Of a stretch of DNA of 64,000 nucleotides, positions 47,297 through 55,881 are shown piece by piece. The first letter of the stretch is position 1; each line of letters begins with the position of its first letter. The stretch is from HK1 sp965202875. Its GTDB lineage: Bacteria > Pseudomonadota > Gammaproteobacteria > HK1. Under the pieces are notes generated by a model that was given only the letters and a program-made list of their open reading frames with translations, had not been told where the DNA came from and did not search any database. The DNA lies in NCBI GenBank assembly GCA_965202875.1, contig OZ241870.1:2542001-2606000 (forward strand). Reading direction: 5' to 3'. Both the position numbers and the translations under genes were made by a program.

Positions 47297-50158
47297 ATGG
47301 CCAAGGCCGTCGTCCGCTACGACAGGGACCTGCCGGAGATTCGAGGCCGCCGCCCGTGGGAACGGCCCGTTTCCCACCTGGTCAAGGATGACGACGCGCC
47401 GACCGGTTGGCGCGAGGACGATTCCGGCCGCCGGCCGAGCCGGCTCCTGCTGGTGCCGAAGATCCGCGATGCGGTGGATTCCTGGCGAGACGGCGGCTAT
47501 CCGGGCGCCTCCGAGGTGACCCGTCGCCTGTTCGAATACTGGTTCGAGGAGGATCACGAGGTCCCCGGCTTCGACGTGCCGTTCCGCTACTACTTCTGCC
47601 AGCGCGAGGCAATCGAAACCCTGGCCTGGCTGGTCGAAGTCGCCGGCCAGCGCGACACCAAGGCGCTCATCGAGAGCCACGGAACGATTGTCCCGATGGA
47701 TCTGGTCTCGGAGAACATCGTATTCCAGACCACGATGGAGGGAAAACGCCAGCTTCGCCGCTACGTACCGGAGCTGGAAGCGGAAGGCGTGCAGGACCTG
47801 CCGCCCGAGAACCTGCGCCGCTTCGCCTTCAAGATGGCGACCGGCTCGGGCAAGACTTGGGCGATGGCGATGGTCATGGTCTGGTCCCGTTTCCACAGGC
47901 AGCACGTGTCCGGCTCCGATCTTTCGACCAACTTCCTCGTCGTGGCGCCCAACGTGATCGTCTACCAGCGCTTGGAGAAGGACTTCGCGAACAACCGGAT
48001 ATTCCATGATCTGCCCTTGATTCCGCCCGAATGGAAGGGCGGTTTCTCACAGAAGGTGATCCTCCGCGGGGAGGCCGCCGAGCCGGACCCGTCGGGCAAC
48101 CTCTTTCTCACCAACATCCAGCAACTCTACGAGTCTCGCGACCGGGGGTGGACACCGGAGAACGCGGTCGAGGCGATTCTCGGCAAGAAGCCCTCGCAGG
48201 ACCTCGCGTCCTCCGGTCAGCGCTCCATGCTGGAGCGGGTGAAGTCGCTCAAGAACTTGGTCGTGCTGAACGACGAAGCACACCACGTCCACGACGAGGA
48301 GCTCGTCTGGACCCAATCCCTGCTCGCCATCCACGAGGCACTGCCGCACGGCCTCGGCGCCTGGCTCGACTTCTCGGCCACGCCGAAGGACCAGAACGGC
48401 ATGTACTTTCCCTGGACGGTGGTGGACTACCCGCTGGCGCAAGCGGTGGAGGATCGGATCGTCAAGGCGCCCATCATCGTGACCGGGGAAGCCGACCGGA
48501 ACCGGCCGATCGAAGACCCCGAGGGAGTGACCAGGGACAACGTGGCGGAGAAGTACGGCTACTGGCTACAGGCCGCGGTCCGGCGCTGGAAGCAGCATCG
48601 GAAGGTGTACAAGAGGCTGGGCATCCGGCCGGTGCTCTTCATCATGGCGGAGAAGAACGTCTACGCCGACGCATTGGGTGAATCTCTCTGGAAGACCAAG
48701 GGGTTCGGATTCAGGAAGTCCGAGGTGCTCGTCATCCATACCGACACCACGGGCGAGATCAGGAAAGGAGACCTCGAAAAGGCCCGCCAGGCGGCGCGGG
48801 ACATCGACCAGGCCGAGAGCGGGATCAAGGCCATCGTCAGCGTGATGATGCTGCGCGAAGGATGGGACGTGCGCAACGTGACGGTGGTGCTGGGGCTGCG
48901 GCCGTTCACCGCCCGGGCCGAGATCCTCCCGGAGCAGGTAATCGGCCGCGGGTTGCGCTTGATGACCCAGGTAAGTCCCGACCGGACGCAGACCCTGGAA
49001 GTGCTCGGCACGCGCAACCTTCTCAACGTCCTGCGCGAGCAACTGGAGGCGGAAGGGGTTGGCGTAGCGAGTACCGCCACCAATCCGCCACCGCCCGTCG
49101 TCATCGAGCCGGTGCGGGAACGGCTGGAGTACGACATCGCCATTCCCATCACCAAGCCGAGCCTGAGACACGACCACCGCAAGCTGTCGGAGCTGGACGT
49201 GCAGTCCCTCGAACCGATCTTCGATCGGGAAGAGCTCGATGAGCGGTTCCGGATCAGGCTGAAGCTGGAGTTCGCCACGACCGAAACCGAAGTGCATCAG
49301 GACGACCTCTCCGGCGGCCTGCTGCCCGTCCAGGAGCTTCTGGCCGACCTCACCCACCGGGTAGCCGGCAAGGCGGGTCTGACCAATCGCTTTGCGGGGT
49401 TGTACCCGGTGGTCCGGGACTACATCGGGAGCCGGTGTTTCGGCCAGGAGATCGAATGGGACGATGACGCCCTGCGCTCCCATCTGGCCCGATTGGAGAT
49501 CAGGGAGGGCATCGCCAGATACCTGGTCCGCAAGATCGCCGATCTCACCGTCGAACGCCGCCAGATCGAATTCGAGAGGGAGGACTTCCGCCTGTCCGAA
49601 ACCAGGCCCTTTGGCTGGCGGCGGAATCTCCCGCCTCTGGAAGTGGAGAAGACGGTGTTCAACTTCGTGGCCACCTACAACGACTTCGAGCGCCGCTTCG
49701 CGGAGTTCCTGGACAACGCCGGTGACGTTCTGCGCTTCGCCGCGCTGGGCACGACCGAACAGGGAGCTTCCGGCACGTCGTTCCGCGTCGATTACCTGAA
49801 GCCGAGCGGCACCATCGGATTCTACTACCCGGACTGGGTAGCCGTTCAGCGCGAGCTGGACGGCCGGATCATCCACTGGATCGTCGAGACCAAGGGCCGC
49901 GTCTGGGAAGGCACTGCCGAGAAGGACGCCGCCATGCGGGAATGGTGTCGGCGCGTTACCGGGGCAACGGGCGATGCCTGGAAGTACATCCGCGTGAACC
50001 AGGCGGACTTCCGCCCGGACATCGCCACTTTTCGAGCCCTCAACGTTGCGGCCATAGCCAAAGAGATGTTCCGTAAGCGCGACGCCAGGGACGTAATCCT
50101 GTCGCACGAAGAGTTTCTTGAATGGCGAGATGAGGGGCGCCGCGAATGGCTATTATGA
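47297..50158 (+). CDS. res: Type III restriction enzyme, helicase-nuclease subunit (Res)
   Basis: A 953-residue ATP-dependent translocase and nuclease. Superfamily 2 helicase motifs: Walker A MATGSGKT (~181), DEAH in LNDEAHH (~326), SAT in DFSATPKDQ (~358), LREGWDVRNV and motif VI QVIGRGLRL. The C-terminal PD-(D/E)XK nuclease is visible as YYPDWVA...IVETKGR (~845-868). The gene looks intact and, with mod, should form a working system. The start at 47297 is the first ATG after the mod stop. The last codons overlap the PIN-domain gene. Confidence 0.93.
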   Translation: MAKAVVRYDRDLPEIRGRRPWERPVSHLVKDDDAPTGWREDDSGRRPSRLLLVPKIRDAVDSWRDGGYPGASEVTRRLFEYWFEEDHEVPGFDVPFRYYFCQREAIETLAWLVEVAGQRDTKALIESHGTIVPMDLVSENIVFQTTMEGKRQLRRYVPELEAEGVQDLPPENLRRFAFKMATGSGKTWAMAMVMVWSRFHRQHVSGSDLSTNFLVVAPNVIVYQRLEKDFANNRIFHDLPLIPPEWKGGFSQKVILRGEAAEPDPSGNLFLTNIQQLYESRDRGWTPENAVEAILGKKPSQDLASSGQRSMLERVKSLKNLVVLNDEAHHVHDEELVWTQSLLAIHEALPHGLGAWLDFSATPKDQNGMYFPWTVVDYPLAQAVEDRIVKAPIIVTGEADRNRPIEDPEGVTRDNVAEKYGYWLQAAVRRWKQHRKVYKRLGIRPVLFIMAEKNVYADALGESLWKTKGFGFRKSEVLVIHTDTTGEIRKGDLEKARQAARDIDQAESGIKAIVSVMMLREGWDVRNVTVVLGLRPFTARAEILPEQVIGRGLRLMTQVSPDRTQTLEVLGTRNLLNVLREQLEAEGVGVASTATNPPPPVVIEPVRERLEYDIAIPITKPSLRHDHRKLSELDVQSLEPIFDREELDERFRIRLKLEFATTETEVHQDDLSGGLLPVQELLADLTHRVAGKAGLTNRFAGLYPVVRDYIGSRCFGQEIEWDDDALRSHLARLEIREGIARYLVRKIADLTVERRQIEFEREDFRLSETRPFGWRRNLPPLEVEKTVFNFVATYNDFERRFAEFLDNAGDVLRFAALGTTEQGASGTSFRVDYLKPSGTIGFYYPDWVAVQRELDGRIIHWIVETKGRVWEGTAEKDAAMREWCRRVTGATGDAWKYIRVNQADFRPDIATFRALNVAAIAKEMFRKRDARDVILSHEEFLEWRDEGRREWLL

Positions 50159-50553
50159 TCGATGCCTCCATCGCCATCGCCTGGTGCGTGCGCGACCGTC
50201 CCGGAGTAGTTTACGCCGACGCCGCTATTGATCGACGCGAGCTGGAAGGCATCCTTGCGCCGGACCTCTTCTGGCACGAGGTGCGAAGCGTCCTGCTGGT
50301 CGGAGAGCGCCGAGGGCGCATCGACGCCGGTACCACGGAAGATCACCTGAAGGATCTGCGCGGGTTGTTTCTCCAAACCGACAACGGCCAGGACGACGAC
50401 CAGATCACCGCGCTGGCACGCCGCCACGGCCTCAGCGGCTACGACGCGGCGTATCTGGAGACCGCGATGCGCCGCGGCGCGAAGCTCGCCACCCTCGACC
50501 GGAAGCTCGCGCACGCGGCGGCCAGCGAAGGCGCCTCCATCGACGTCGATTGA
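50146..50553 (+). CDS. PIN-domain protein, VapC-like toxin
   Basis: A 135-residue putative ribonuclease. The acidic PIN residues are in place: D6 (MIDAS), E45 (FWHEVRS), D100 (GYDAAYLE) and D118 (TLDRK). This arrangement is that of VapC toxins, which cut tRNA or rRNA. The start at 50146 lies inside the end of res (13-bp overlap), so translation is probably coupled. Normally a small VapB antitoxin gene would precede it; here res occupies that place and no antitoxin frame was found on either side. It may be an accessory effector of the restriction operon, or an orphan. Confidence 0.85.
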   Translation: MAIMIDASIAIAWCVRDRPGVVYADAAIDRRELEGILAPDLFWHEVRSVLLVGERRGRIDAGTTEDHLKDLRGLFLQTDNGQDDDQITALARRHGLSGYDAAYLETAMRRGAKLATLDRKLAHAAASEGASIDVD

Positions 50554-50625
50554 TCGCGGTAAGTGCCTTGTTCCCAGGGAATCGGAAGATTGCTGTCGTA
50601 TACGGATCGCGCCTGGAGTATCGAA

Positions 50626-52095
50626 TCATGCTGCTCGTCGGTGCTTCACGGGCAGGCGCGATCCATCGCCTCTTGCGAAACGGCTGCGCTCTGACTGACC
50701 GCAATCGATACAGTCGGGATGCGAGCGTGGTTCGTCCCACCGGACCTCACGGCGCGAAGGCAGGAAACGCATGTAGTCGGGTGTCGCATCTTCTGCAGCG
50801 AGCCCGGTCATGTAGAACATGAAGTCATTGGCAGCTTGAGCGGCAGCAAGAGCATTCAACGTAATGACGCTCGGGGCGACGATTTCGGGATCGTCCACGT
50901 ATCGCTGCGCTCGCCGTTCTTCGTCGGTCTGTGATTCTTCCTGCAGCTTGACCGGCTTGATCAGTCCGTTGCACCAGAGACAACCCGATTCGGGCGTGAT
51001 CGGCCGCGTAACGGCGTATACATCACGCACAGCACCAGTTTTGTCGCTTATGACCTTGGCGCCAATCTGAACGGTTGGAGTCAGGTACTGATGGGCGATG
51101 GCGTTGACCAGCAGACGCGCCTGCATGGTATCGGCAGCCAGGAAGATGTAATCACAGTCCGTCAGGTGGCCGGGGACATTCGGTTCGGCGACATCCACTG
51201 CAAGCGTCTTTACGGTCGCATCGGGATTGGCCCGACGGATGTTGCGCTTGGCAGGATGGACCTTGCGCCGTGCCAGTAGCCGCCCGACTGCCTTGAGCCA
51301 TCCCACGGAGGTAGCTTCGGACATCCTGGGCGCTGCGTCCCATCGTGTGGCGCCTACCAGTCTCGGCAGGTTGGTGGATTCGACACGGTCCGAATCGATG
51401 AGCACGAAATGTCCGACCCCCAACCGGCCAAGATACTCCGCCAGAAGTGACCCGACTCCGCCCAGCCCCACAATGGCGACTTTCGCCTCGCCGAGTATCT
51501 TCTGACCGCGGTCTCCGAACAGCCGTGTCTGACGATCGTAGCGCGGATCGGGTTGTTGCAAGGAGAGCGGGGCTCGTTTCGGTGCGAGTAGCTGTCGGCG
51601 CGGACCGATGATGGTAGCGCCGGCAAGGGAGACGCGGTTCCGATCCAACAGCCAGATATCACCTGCGATTGCATTCTTGGCGAAGACCAAAGCCCCGATG
51701 GGGCGACCCCGAGTGATCTGGAGCAGTGCCGGATAACCTCTTTCGTGCGAGCGAAGATCGTCGCTGGAGAAGGCAACCTGATCCGTACCTCCGTGGTTGT
51801 GGACCGCGAGGTAGACCAAGTGCTCATCGCGGGCCTTCAGCACTTGGCCGGTGATGAACTCCGCACGCAGCATGCGATAGCCGCGTTTGCCCTGCACGTA
51901 GTCGCGGCCATCCTTCGCGAAGTGCAGCTCCCGGGCAAGGAGCCGGACATCGTGTTCGGTTTCCGCGAGACCGGCGAGGATGGCGGCGCCATGTTCATCT
52001 CCGTCGCCGGGGAAGAGATGAGTATGGAGCCGGGTGTACATCCCCTGCGCCATGAGGATTCGCCAAGGCTTGTTCAGGGGCGGTTGTTGAGCCAT
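50626..52095 (-). CDS. JAB-E1 fusion: ubiquitin-like protease and ThiF/E1 activating enzyme
   Basis: 489 residues with two enzymes in one chain. Residues ~15-170 are a JAB/MPN metalloprotease with the full JAMM set: E34, H99-x-H101 (AVHNHGG) and S110-x2-D113. Residues ~185-470 are a ThiF/E1 adenylyltransferase: nucleotide loop GLGGVGS (210-216), acidic strand LIDSDRVESTNLPRL (N242, R245), and two CxxC pairs (C372/C375, C462/C465) likely to bind zinc. It would adenylate the Ubl encoded two genes upstream and could also trim or remove it. The start at 52095 overlaps the E2 gene by 22 bp and has GAAGG upstream. Last gene of the three-gene operon. Confidence 0.88.
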   Translation of the reverse strand: MAQQPPLNKPWRILMAQGMYTRLHTHLFPGDGDEHGAAILAGLAETEHDVRLLARELHFAKDGRDYVQGKRGYRMLRAEFITGQVLKARDEHLVYLAVHNHGGTDQVAFSSDDLRSHERGYPALLQITRGRPIGALVFAKNAIAGDIWLLDRNRVSLAGATIIGPRRQLLAPKRAPLSLQQPDPRYDRQTRLFGDRGQKILGEAKVAIVGLGGVGSLLAEYLGRLGVGHFVLIDSDRVESTNLPRLVGATRWDAAPRMSEATSVGWLKAVGRLLARRKVHPAKRNIRRANPDATVKTLAVDVAEPNVPGHLTDCDYIFLAADTMQARLLVNAIAHQYLTPTVQIGAKVISDKTGAVRDVYAVTRPITPESGCLWCNGLIKPVKLQEESQTDEERRAQRYVDDPEIVAPSVITLNALAAAQAANDFMFYMTGLAAEDATPDYMRFLPSRREVRWDEPRSHPDCIDCGQSERSRFARGDGSRLPVKHRRAA

Positions 52096-52481
52096 CGGAT
52101 GACCTTCTGTAGCTTGAGGAGTGCGGTGTCCGTGGCCGGATTCAGCCGGTTGGAGCGTCGCGATAGCTGAATCGCGGGACGGTCTCGGAACGAGGCAGGA
52201 GACATGCCGTCCCCAAGGGAGGCCCCGTCCACTCGACAGAGATCCTCCCGCACGTAGTGCGGATAGACATCGGCGGAAGGGTAGGTGTAGGTGATATGAA
52301 AGCCCACCCACGTCTCCTGCTGCCGGTAGATGGGGGCGAGCGCTACGTCTCGGACAAAGACGTAAGCGCCGCCCTCACCGTCTGCTTCCGTACTGACCGT
52401 CGCATCCGGGAAGGCGGCAGCGATCTCGTCTATCGCCTGCCTGACTTCCGGCGTCAACCCGCCCACGTCAGGAGTTGTCAT
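52074..52481 (-). CDS. Prokaryotic E2-like conjugating protein
   Basis: 135 residues, resembling the prokaryotic E2 family E group found with JAB-E1 fusions. Visible: the beta-meander end WVGFHITYTYPSADVYPHYV, then LCRVDG with C82, the only cysteine in the protein and thus the candidate catalytic thiol, then a C-terminal helix (TALLKLQKVIRWLNN). Known relatives are predicted to accept the Ubl from E1 as a thioester. Overlaps the genes on both sides (14 and 22 bp), so all three products are tightly coupled. Its sequence is too divergent from eukaryotic E2 for certain recognition; neighbours decide the call. Confidence 0.75.
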   Translation of the reverse strand: MTTPDVGGLTPEVRQAIDEIAAAFPDATVSTEADGEGGAYVFVRDVALAPIYRQQETWVGFHITYTYPSADVYPHYVREDLCRVDGASLGDGMSPASFRDRPAIQLSRRSNRLNPATDTALLKLQKVIRWLNNRP

Positions 52482-52728
52482 CGTCGGCCACGGCGGTGAA
52501 ACAGGTGCCTGTCTCGACGGCGATCACTTCCTCGTCGGCGACGATCTTGGTCCTGCGAGGCTCGTGTTCGATGCTGAGCACGAAATCTTCTGCGATGGTC
52601 ACGCCCTGCTCGATTGCCACTTGCTTGATTCTCGTCCCCGTATGGCGTTCGCCCACGACGGTGACCGCCTGCTCATTGACACGAATCTCGCAGGTCCCGC
52701 TCTGTTCTTCGGTTCGCCCGTGATTCAC
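52468..52728 (-). CDS. Ubiquitin-like protein, multiubiquitin-domain type
   Basis: 86 residues with one beta-grasp domain of the prokaryotic multiubiquitin class (CEIRVNEQAVTVVGERHTGT, RIKQVAIEQGV, DFVLSIEHE, KIVADEEVIAVETG). The start is GTG 52728 with GGAGAA 6 bp upstream. A longer frame to 52875 would run across the operators and has no RBS. The C-terminus is ADDDNS: no Gly-Gly end is present, so either processing precedes use or the conjugation chemistry differs from ubiquitin. First gene of the operon. Confidence 0.78.
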   Translation of the reverse strand: MNHGRTEEQSGTCEIRVNEQAVTVVGERHTGTRIKQVAIEQGVTIAEDFVLSIEHEPRRTKIVADEEVIAVETGTCFTAVADDDNS

Positions 52729-52758
52729 TGGTCTTCTCCGGTTGCTGGATAAATTCGA

Positions 52759-52805
52759 GATTGCTAGAGTGCAATCGCTGAGGAGATGATTCCACATCAG
52801 GAATC
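52759..52805. promoter_or_regulatory. Two operator-like palindromes in the divergent promoter
   Basis: GATTGC-TAGAGT-GCAATC (52759-52776) and GATTCC-ACATCA-GGAATC (52788-52805). Each has perfect 6-bp arms and a 6-bp spacer; their centres are 29 bp apart, nearly three helical turns. They sit in the 114-bp gap between the Ubl operon (minus) and the XRE gene (plus). The design fits binding of an XRE-type repressor dimer at two sites, controlling both directions. Confidence 0.65.
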
Positions 52806-52842
52806 GAATTGCAACAGTCAAATCGACGCGGAGGAGAATGCC

Positions 52843-53181
52843 ATGAAGGGTGAGTTCGACATCACTGGTTTCCATGCCGCGCTTGACGCTCAGAGGGTAG
52901 CTAAAGGACTGAATTGGAAGGAAGTTTCAGAAGAATCCGGCGTCAGTGCCTCCACACTGACGAGGATGTCCCAAGGACGGCGGCCGGATATCGACGGTCT
53001 CGCTCTCCTGCTCGCTTGGTCCGGCCTCGACGCCTCGAATTTCCTTCCCGGGACCAACAGCCCTGAACCCTTGGCACAGATCACGGCGAATTTGAGGGCG
53101 GACAGGAATCTGAAGCCGGAGAGCGCCGAAGCACTGGAAGAGATCATCAAGATCGCCTACGAACGATTCAGGGAGCGGTGA
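52843..53181 (+). CDS. XRE-family helix-turn-helix repressor
   Basis: 112 residues. HTH at about residues 18-70: AKGLNWKEVSEESGVSASTL, TRMSQGRRPDIDGLALLLAW. A helical C-terminus (ESAEALEEIIKIAYERFRER) may dimerise. The start at 52843 has GAGGAG upstream. The following ImmA/IrrE protease gene is 4 bp away, the usual repressor-protease pairing (ImmR/ImmA, DdrO/IrrE), in which the protease cleaves the repressor after a signal. Two palindromes upstream are its likely binding sites. Confidence 0.85.
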   Translation: MKGEFDITGFHAALDAQRVAKGLNWKEVSEESGVSASTLTRMSQGRRPDIDGLALLLAWSGLDASNFLPGTNSPEPLAQITANLRADRNLKPESAEALEEIIKIAYERFRER

Positions 53182-53185
53182 GATC

Positions 53186-53773
53186 ATGGGCCTTTTTCGA
53201 GGATTCAAGACCAAGGCGAACCAGATCGCCGTCGGGCTCCGCAGCCAGATGGGGTTACCAGCCGCAGCCCCGATCAATCTCGATGACTTGGCCACGAGAC
53301 TCGGTCTCCCTGTCGTCCCGATCAAGGTGTTTGCCGACGTATGCCCGGAACACGTCACACAGCTCACCAAGACGGACAAAGGTGCGTTCTCGGCATCGTT
53401 ACTCCGACTGGACAACGGCAGCAGGATCATCCTCCTGAACAATGGACACAGTATCGGCAGACGAAACAGCGATCTGGCGCATGAGATTTCACATGCCCTT
53501 CTCGCGCATCCCCCCACACAGCCCTTCGACCATACCGGGAACCGCAGCTTCGACAAGGACATGGAGGATGAGGCCAATTGCATGGCTGGTTACATCCTGA
53601 TCCCCAATGAGGCTGCGCAGAAAATCGTCTGGTCCGGTCACGACCCCGAAGCGGCTTGTGATGAGTATGGAGTCAGCAGACGCATGCTGGACTTCCGCTT
53701 GAACACGAGTGGTGCTCGAAAGCGGCGCTCCCGATGGCAACAACGATGGAGCATCCAGACTGAAGCTCCGTGA
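53186..53773 (+). CDS. ImmA/IrrE-family metallopeptidase
   Basis: 195 residues. The zinc motif HExxH is at 99-103 (AHEISHALL), with the third ligand likely E127 or E129 in MEDEANCMAGYILIP, as in COG2856 proteins. Known members (ImmA, IrrE/PprI) cleave a partner XRE repressor in response to DNA damage or other stress. It follows the XRE gene by 4 bp, so the pair is one operon. By inference it would relieve repression of the ubiquitin-like cassette across the divergent promoter. Confidence 0.9.
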   Translation: MGLFRGFKTKANQIAVGLRSQMGLPAAAPINLDDLATRLGLPVVPIKVFADVCPEHVTQLTKTDKGAFSASLLRLDNGSRIILLNNGHSIGRRNSDLAHEISHALLAHPPTQPFDHTGNRSFDKDMEDEANCMAGYILIPNEAAQKIVWSGHDPEAACDEYGVSRRMLDFRLNTSGARKRRSRWQQRWSIQTEAP

Positions 53774-53782
53774 TCGGAAGGA

Positions 53783-53971
53783 TTGACGACATACCGCTTC
53801 GTGACAGAACAGATCCGGATCCTCACACCATCCCGGACGGCCTTCATCCCAGCGCATTACGACGGTATGTTCGGCATGGTCGTACATACCTCTCCTGCCG
53901 ACCGCAGCCGGCGGCTACGCGCCCATGGCCAGCGGTTGCGCGCCAATCCCGAGATCGAAGGGGAAGTATGA
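53783..53971 (+). CDS. Small hypothetical protein
   Basis: 62 codons from TTG 53783, 9 bp after the ImmA/IrrE stop, with GGAAGG upstream. Reads TYRFVTEQIRILTPSRTAFI and on to NPEIEGEV. I recognise no family. Its close spacing suggests a third gene of the XRE-ImmA operon, but a chance frame is possible. From 53972 to 54158 I see nothing further. Confidence 0.4.
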   Translation: MTTYRFVTEQIRILTPSRTAFIPAHYDGMFGMVVHTSPADRSRRLRAHGQRLRANPEIEGEV

Positions 53972-54158
53972 TCCCGCGCGACTGCCTCACGGCGGAGCAC
54001 CAGCGCCGGGGGTCCAGGATGCCTGGGGCAAGCAGGATCTCGGCATCAGCCGCGGGTTGGACGAAACGTTCTCGCGTCCGGTCCTGGTCAGCGATCCGCG
54101 TTTCGTAGCGTCAGGTCATCACGTTGACGAGTGGTCATGGATCGAGTAAACATCGCGA

Positions 54159-54358
54159 ATGCATGAAGTTCACTATCAGAAACATGCCGCTCGTCTGCTT
54201 CTTCGTATACCGCGCAACGTCGCACAACGGATCCGCACTGGAATCGAGACGATCGCGGCCAACCCCTACGGGAGCCACCCGAATGCGACACGGCTGCGGG
54301 GCCGGGATGGCGGTTTCCGGCTTCGGACAGGTGACTGGGGCGTGATCTATTTCCTCGA
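54159..54358 (+). pseudogene. RelE-type toxin gene, 5' part (split by IS)
   Basis: Encodes MHEVHYQKHAARLLLRIPRN, GIETIAANPYG, RGRDGGFRLRTGDWGVIYFL: the first 66 residues of a RelE/HigB-family mRNA interferase (R61-x-G-DW region before the last strands). At 54358 the frame runs into an ISL3-family element. The remaining 61 bp are at 55968-56028. Joined after removing the element and one target duplication, the frame is 87 codons including the stop. As it stands the toxin would lack its last strands and be inactive. Confidence 0.88.
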
Positions 54359-54364
54359 GCCTCG

Positions 54365-55611
54365 TCAGCAGAATCTGTGGGTGAGTTCCGGCTCGGGCAG
54401 GTCGCCAAGTGTATGATACAACGCGATTTCCAGTGCCTCGCAGGTCCGATAACCGAACGCTTTTCTGGTGGTCACTCTGGCCTTGCCGTTGAACCCCTCC
54501 ACAATGCCATTGGAAAGCGCCCCCCGGGCGCGGAACCAGTTCAAGATCAACCCCCGGTGCGAGCGCATCATGCGCGCGACCCTCTTCATCGGGTCGAGCC
54601 GCGAACGCATCGTGCGGGTGCACCACCGGTCGAGGAAGCGCCCCGCCCAGTACGGCGAGACATACTCCCACAGTGCCTGGAAGTCCTCCTTGAGCAGGTA
54701 GGCGCGTACCGTGCGCAGATTGCGCCGCACCAGATCGGCCAGCCGTTCGGACTGCGCATCGGTCAGGTTCTCGGGACGCTTGAGCAGCAGCCAGCGGCTG
54801 CGCTTGAGCACCGGCGCCTTGCCCTCGGCGGCGAGCTTCCTCGCCTCCGCCGCGCGCACCTCGTCAATGGCCTTGGAGAAGTGGCTCATGATGTGGAAGC
54901 GGTCGAGCATGCACCGCTTGGCCGGCGCGCTCGGCCACCACCTTCAGGTACGGCTTCCACAGGTCCGAGCACAAAGCGCAACGCCGCGCTGCGGGCGGCG
55001 CCGAGCTCGTCGAAGAAGCCGTGCAGGGTCTCGGCCTTGCGCTCACGCCCAATCCACAGCAGCCGCTTGCAGTGGCGGTCGATTTGGTAGACCAGGGTCA
55101 GGGACCGGTGCCCGCGCCGGCGGGCGAGCTCGTCGATGCCAATCGCCTCGATGCCCTCAAGGTCACGATGCGCAAGACCCCACTCGACCGCCATGCGCAC
55201 CGACCGGGAGACGGTGTCCCACGAGCTGTGGAACACCGTGGCGACCTCCTGCCACGACAGCCGCTTCGCCCACCCGGCGAGGAACCAGGCACAGGCGTCG
55301 CTCACCCGGTGCTTGCCCGTCGCCCACGCAACGGACTCGACCTTCACCCCGCAGCGCGCACACGCCACCCGGCGCATCGCGTAGAGAAACACCACCGGAA
55401 TGTGCCACAGCGGCACGAACGCGAAGCACCGGGGCGGCAACGTGTCGTCGCCCGGCGCCGCACCGCCGCACTGCGAGCACTTCGCGCGGGCATTGGCGCG
55501 GGGACGGACCTCCACCTCGATGGCCAGCCGCGGATGCTCGACCAGGCGCACCGTCTCGTAGACGAACGACGAGTGCTTCTGCACCCGATTGAGGATAGTC
55601 TTGAGCTGCAT
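54365..55611 (-). pseudogene. ISL3-family transposase, two frameshifts
   Basis: Starts at ATG 55611 after GGAGGGG. Zinc-binding N-terminus (KCSQCGG, CARCG), HTH, then the DDE domain: first D in AIGIDELARRRGH, second D in CSDLWKPYLKVV, E in NGIVEGFNGKAR, and the family ending LPEPELTHRFC. The first frame breaks near 54966 (after LRFV), the second near 54912 (after AGQAVH). Each break fits loss of two bases or gain of one. The middle segment around the second D is thus out of frame, so the enzyme is dead. The stop lies inside the left inverted repeat. Confidence 0.9.
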
Positions 55612-55707
55612 CCCGTTCCCCTCCGCGTCGCTTGGGATCTCGCAGCTCCAATTGTCGCGGAGTGCGGAACGGGATGCTTGTTCGATTCGAGACAAAAGCT
55701 ACTGTAG

Positions 55708-55881
55708 GTCCTGTGGGATTGTGGGCGAGAGGCGCGACAGTGGGGGGAGGCGGTGGGCAACGCGCCCGCGACCGCGCCGGTCGATGCGACAGCGCCCGGG
55801 CGCGTTGTCCACGGGCTCTCCCCACGGCCCGAAGGGGGAGCGCCGGTCCCCGAAGGGGGCTCGTCCACAATTCCACAGGAC
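55708..55881. repeat. 174-bp segment with 22-bp inverted repeats inside the IS
   Basis: Positions 55708-55729 and the reverse of 55860-55881 match at 20 of 22 bases; both begin GTCCTGTGG and contain ATTGTGG. The interior is GC-rich with a further stem (GGCAACGCGCCCG against CGGGCGCGTTGTCC). No target duplication is evident. Either a small element inserted in the ISL3 copy, or a structured end region of that IS. Confidence 0.55.

Noticed and set aside
52729..52875. Longer start (52875) for the ubiquitin-like gene
   Set aside because: It would run through both operator palindromes, has no RBS and adds residues unlike the family; GTG 52728 has a good RBS.
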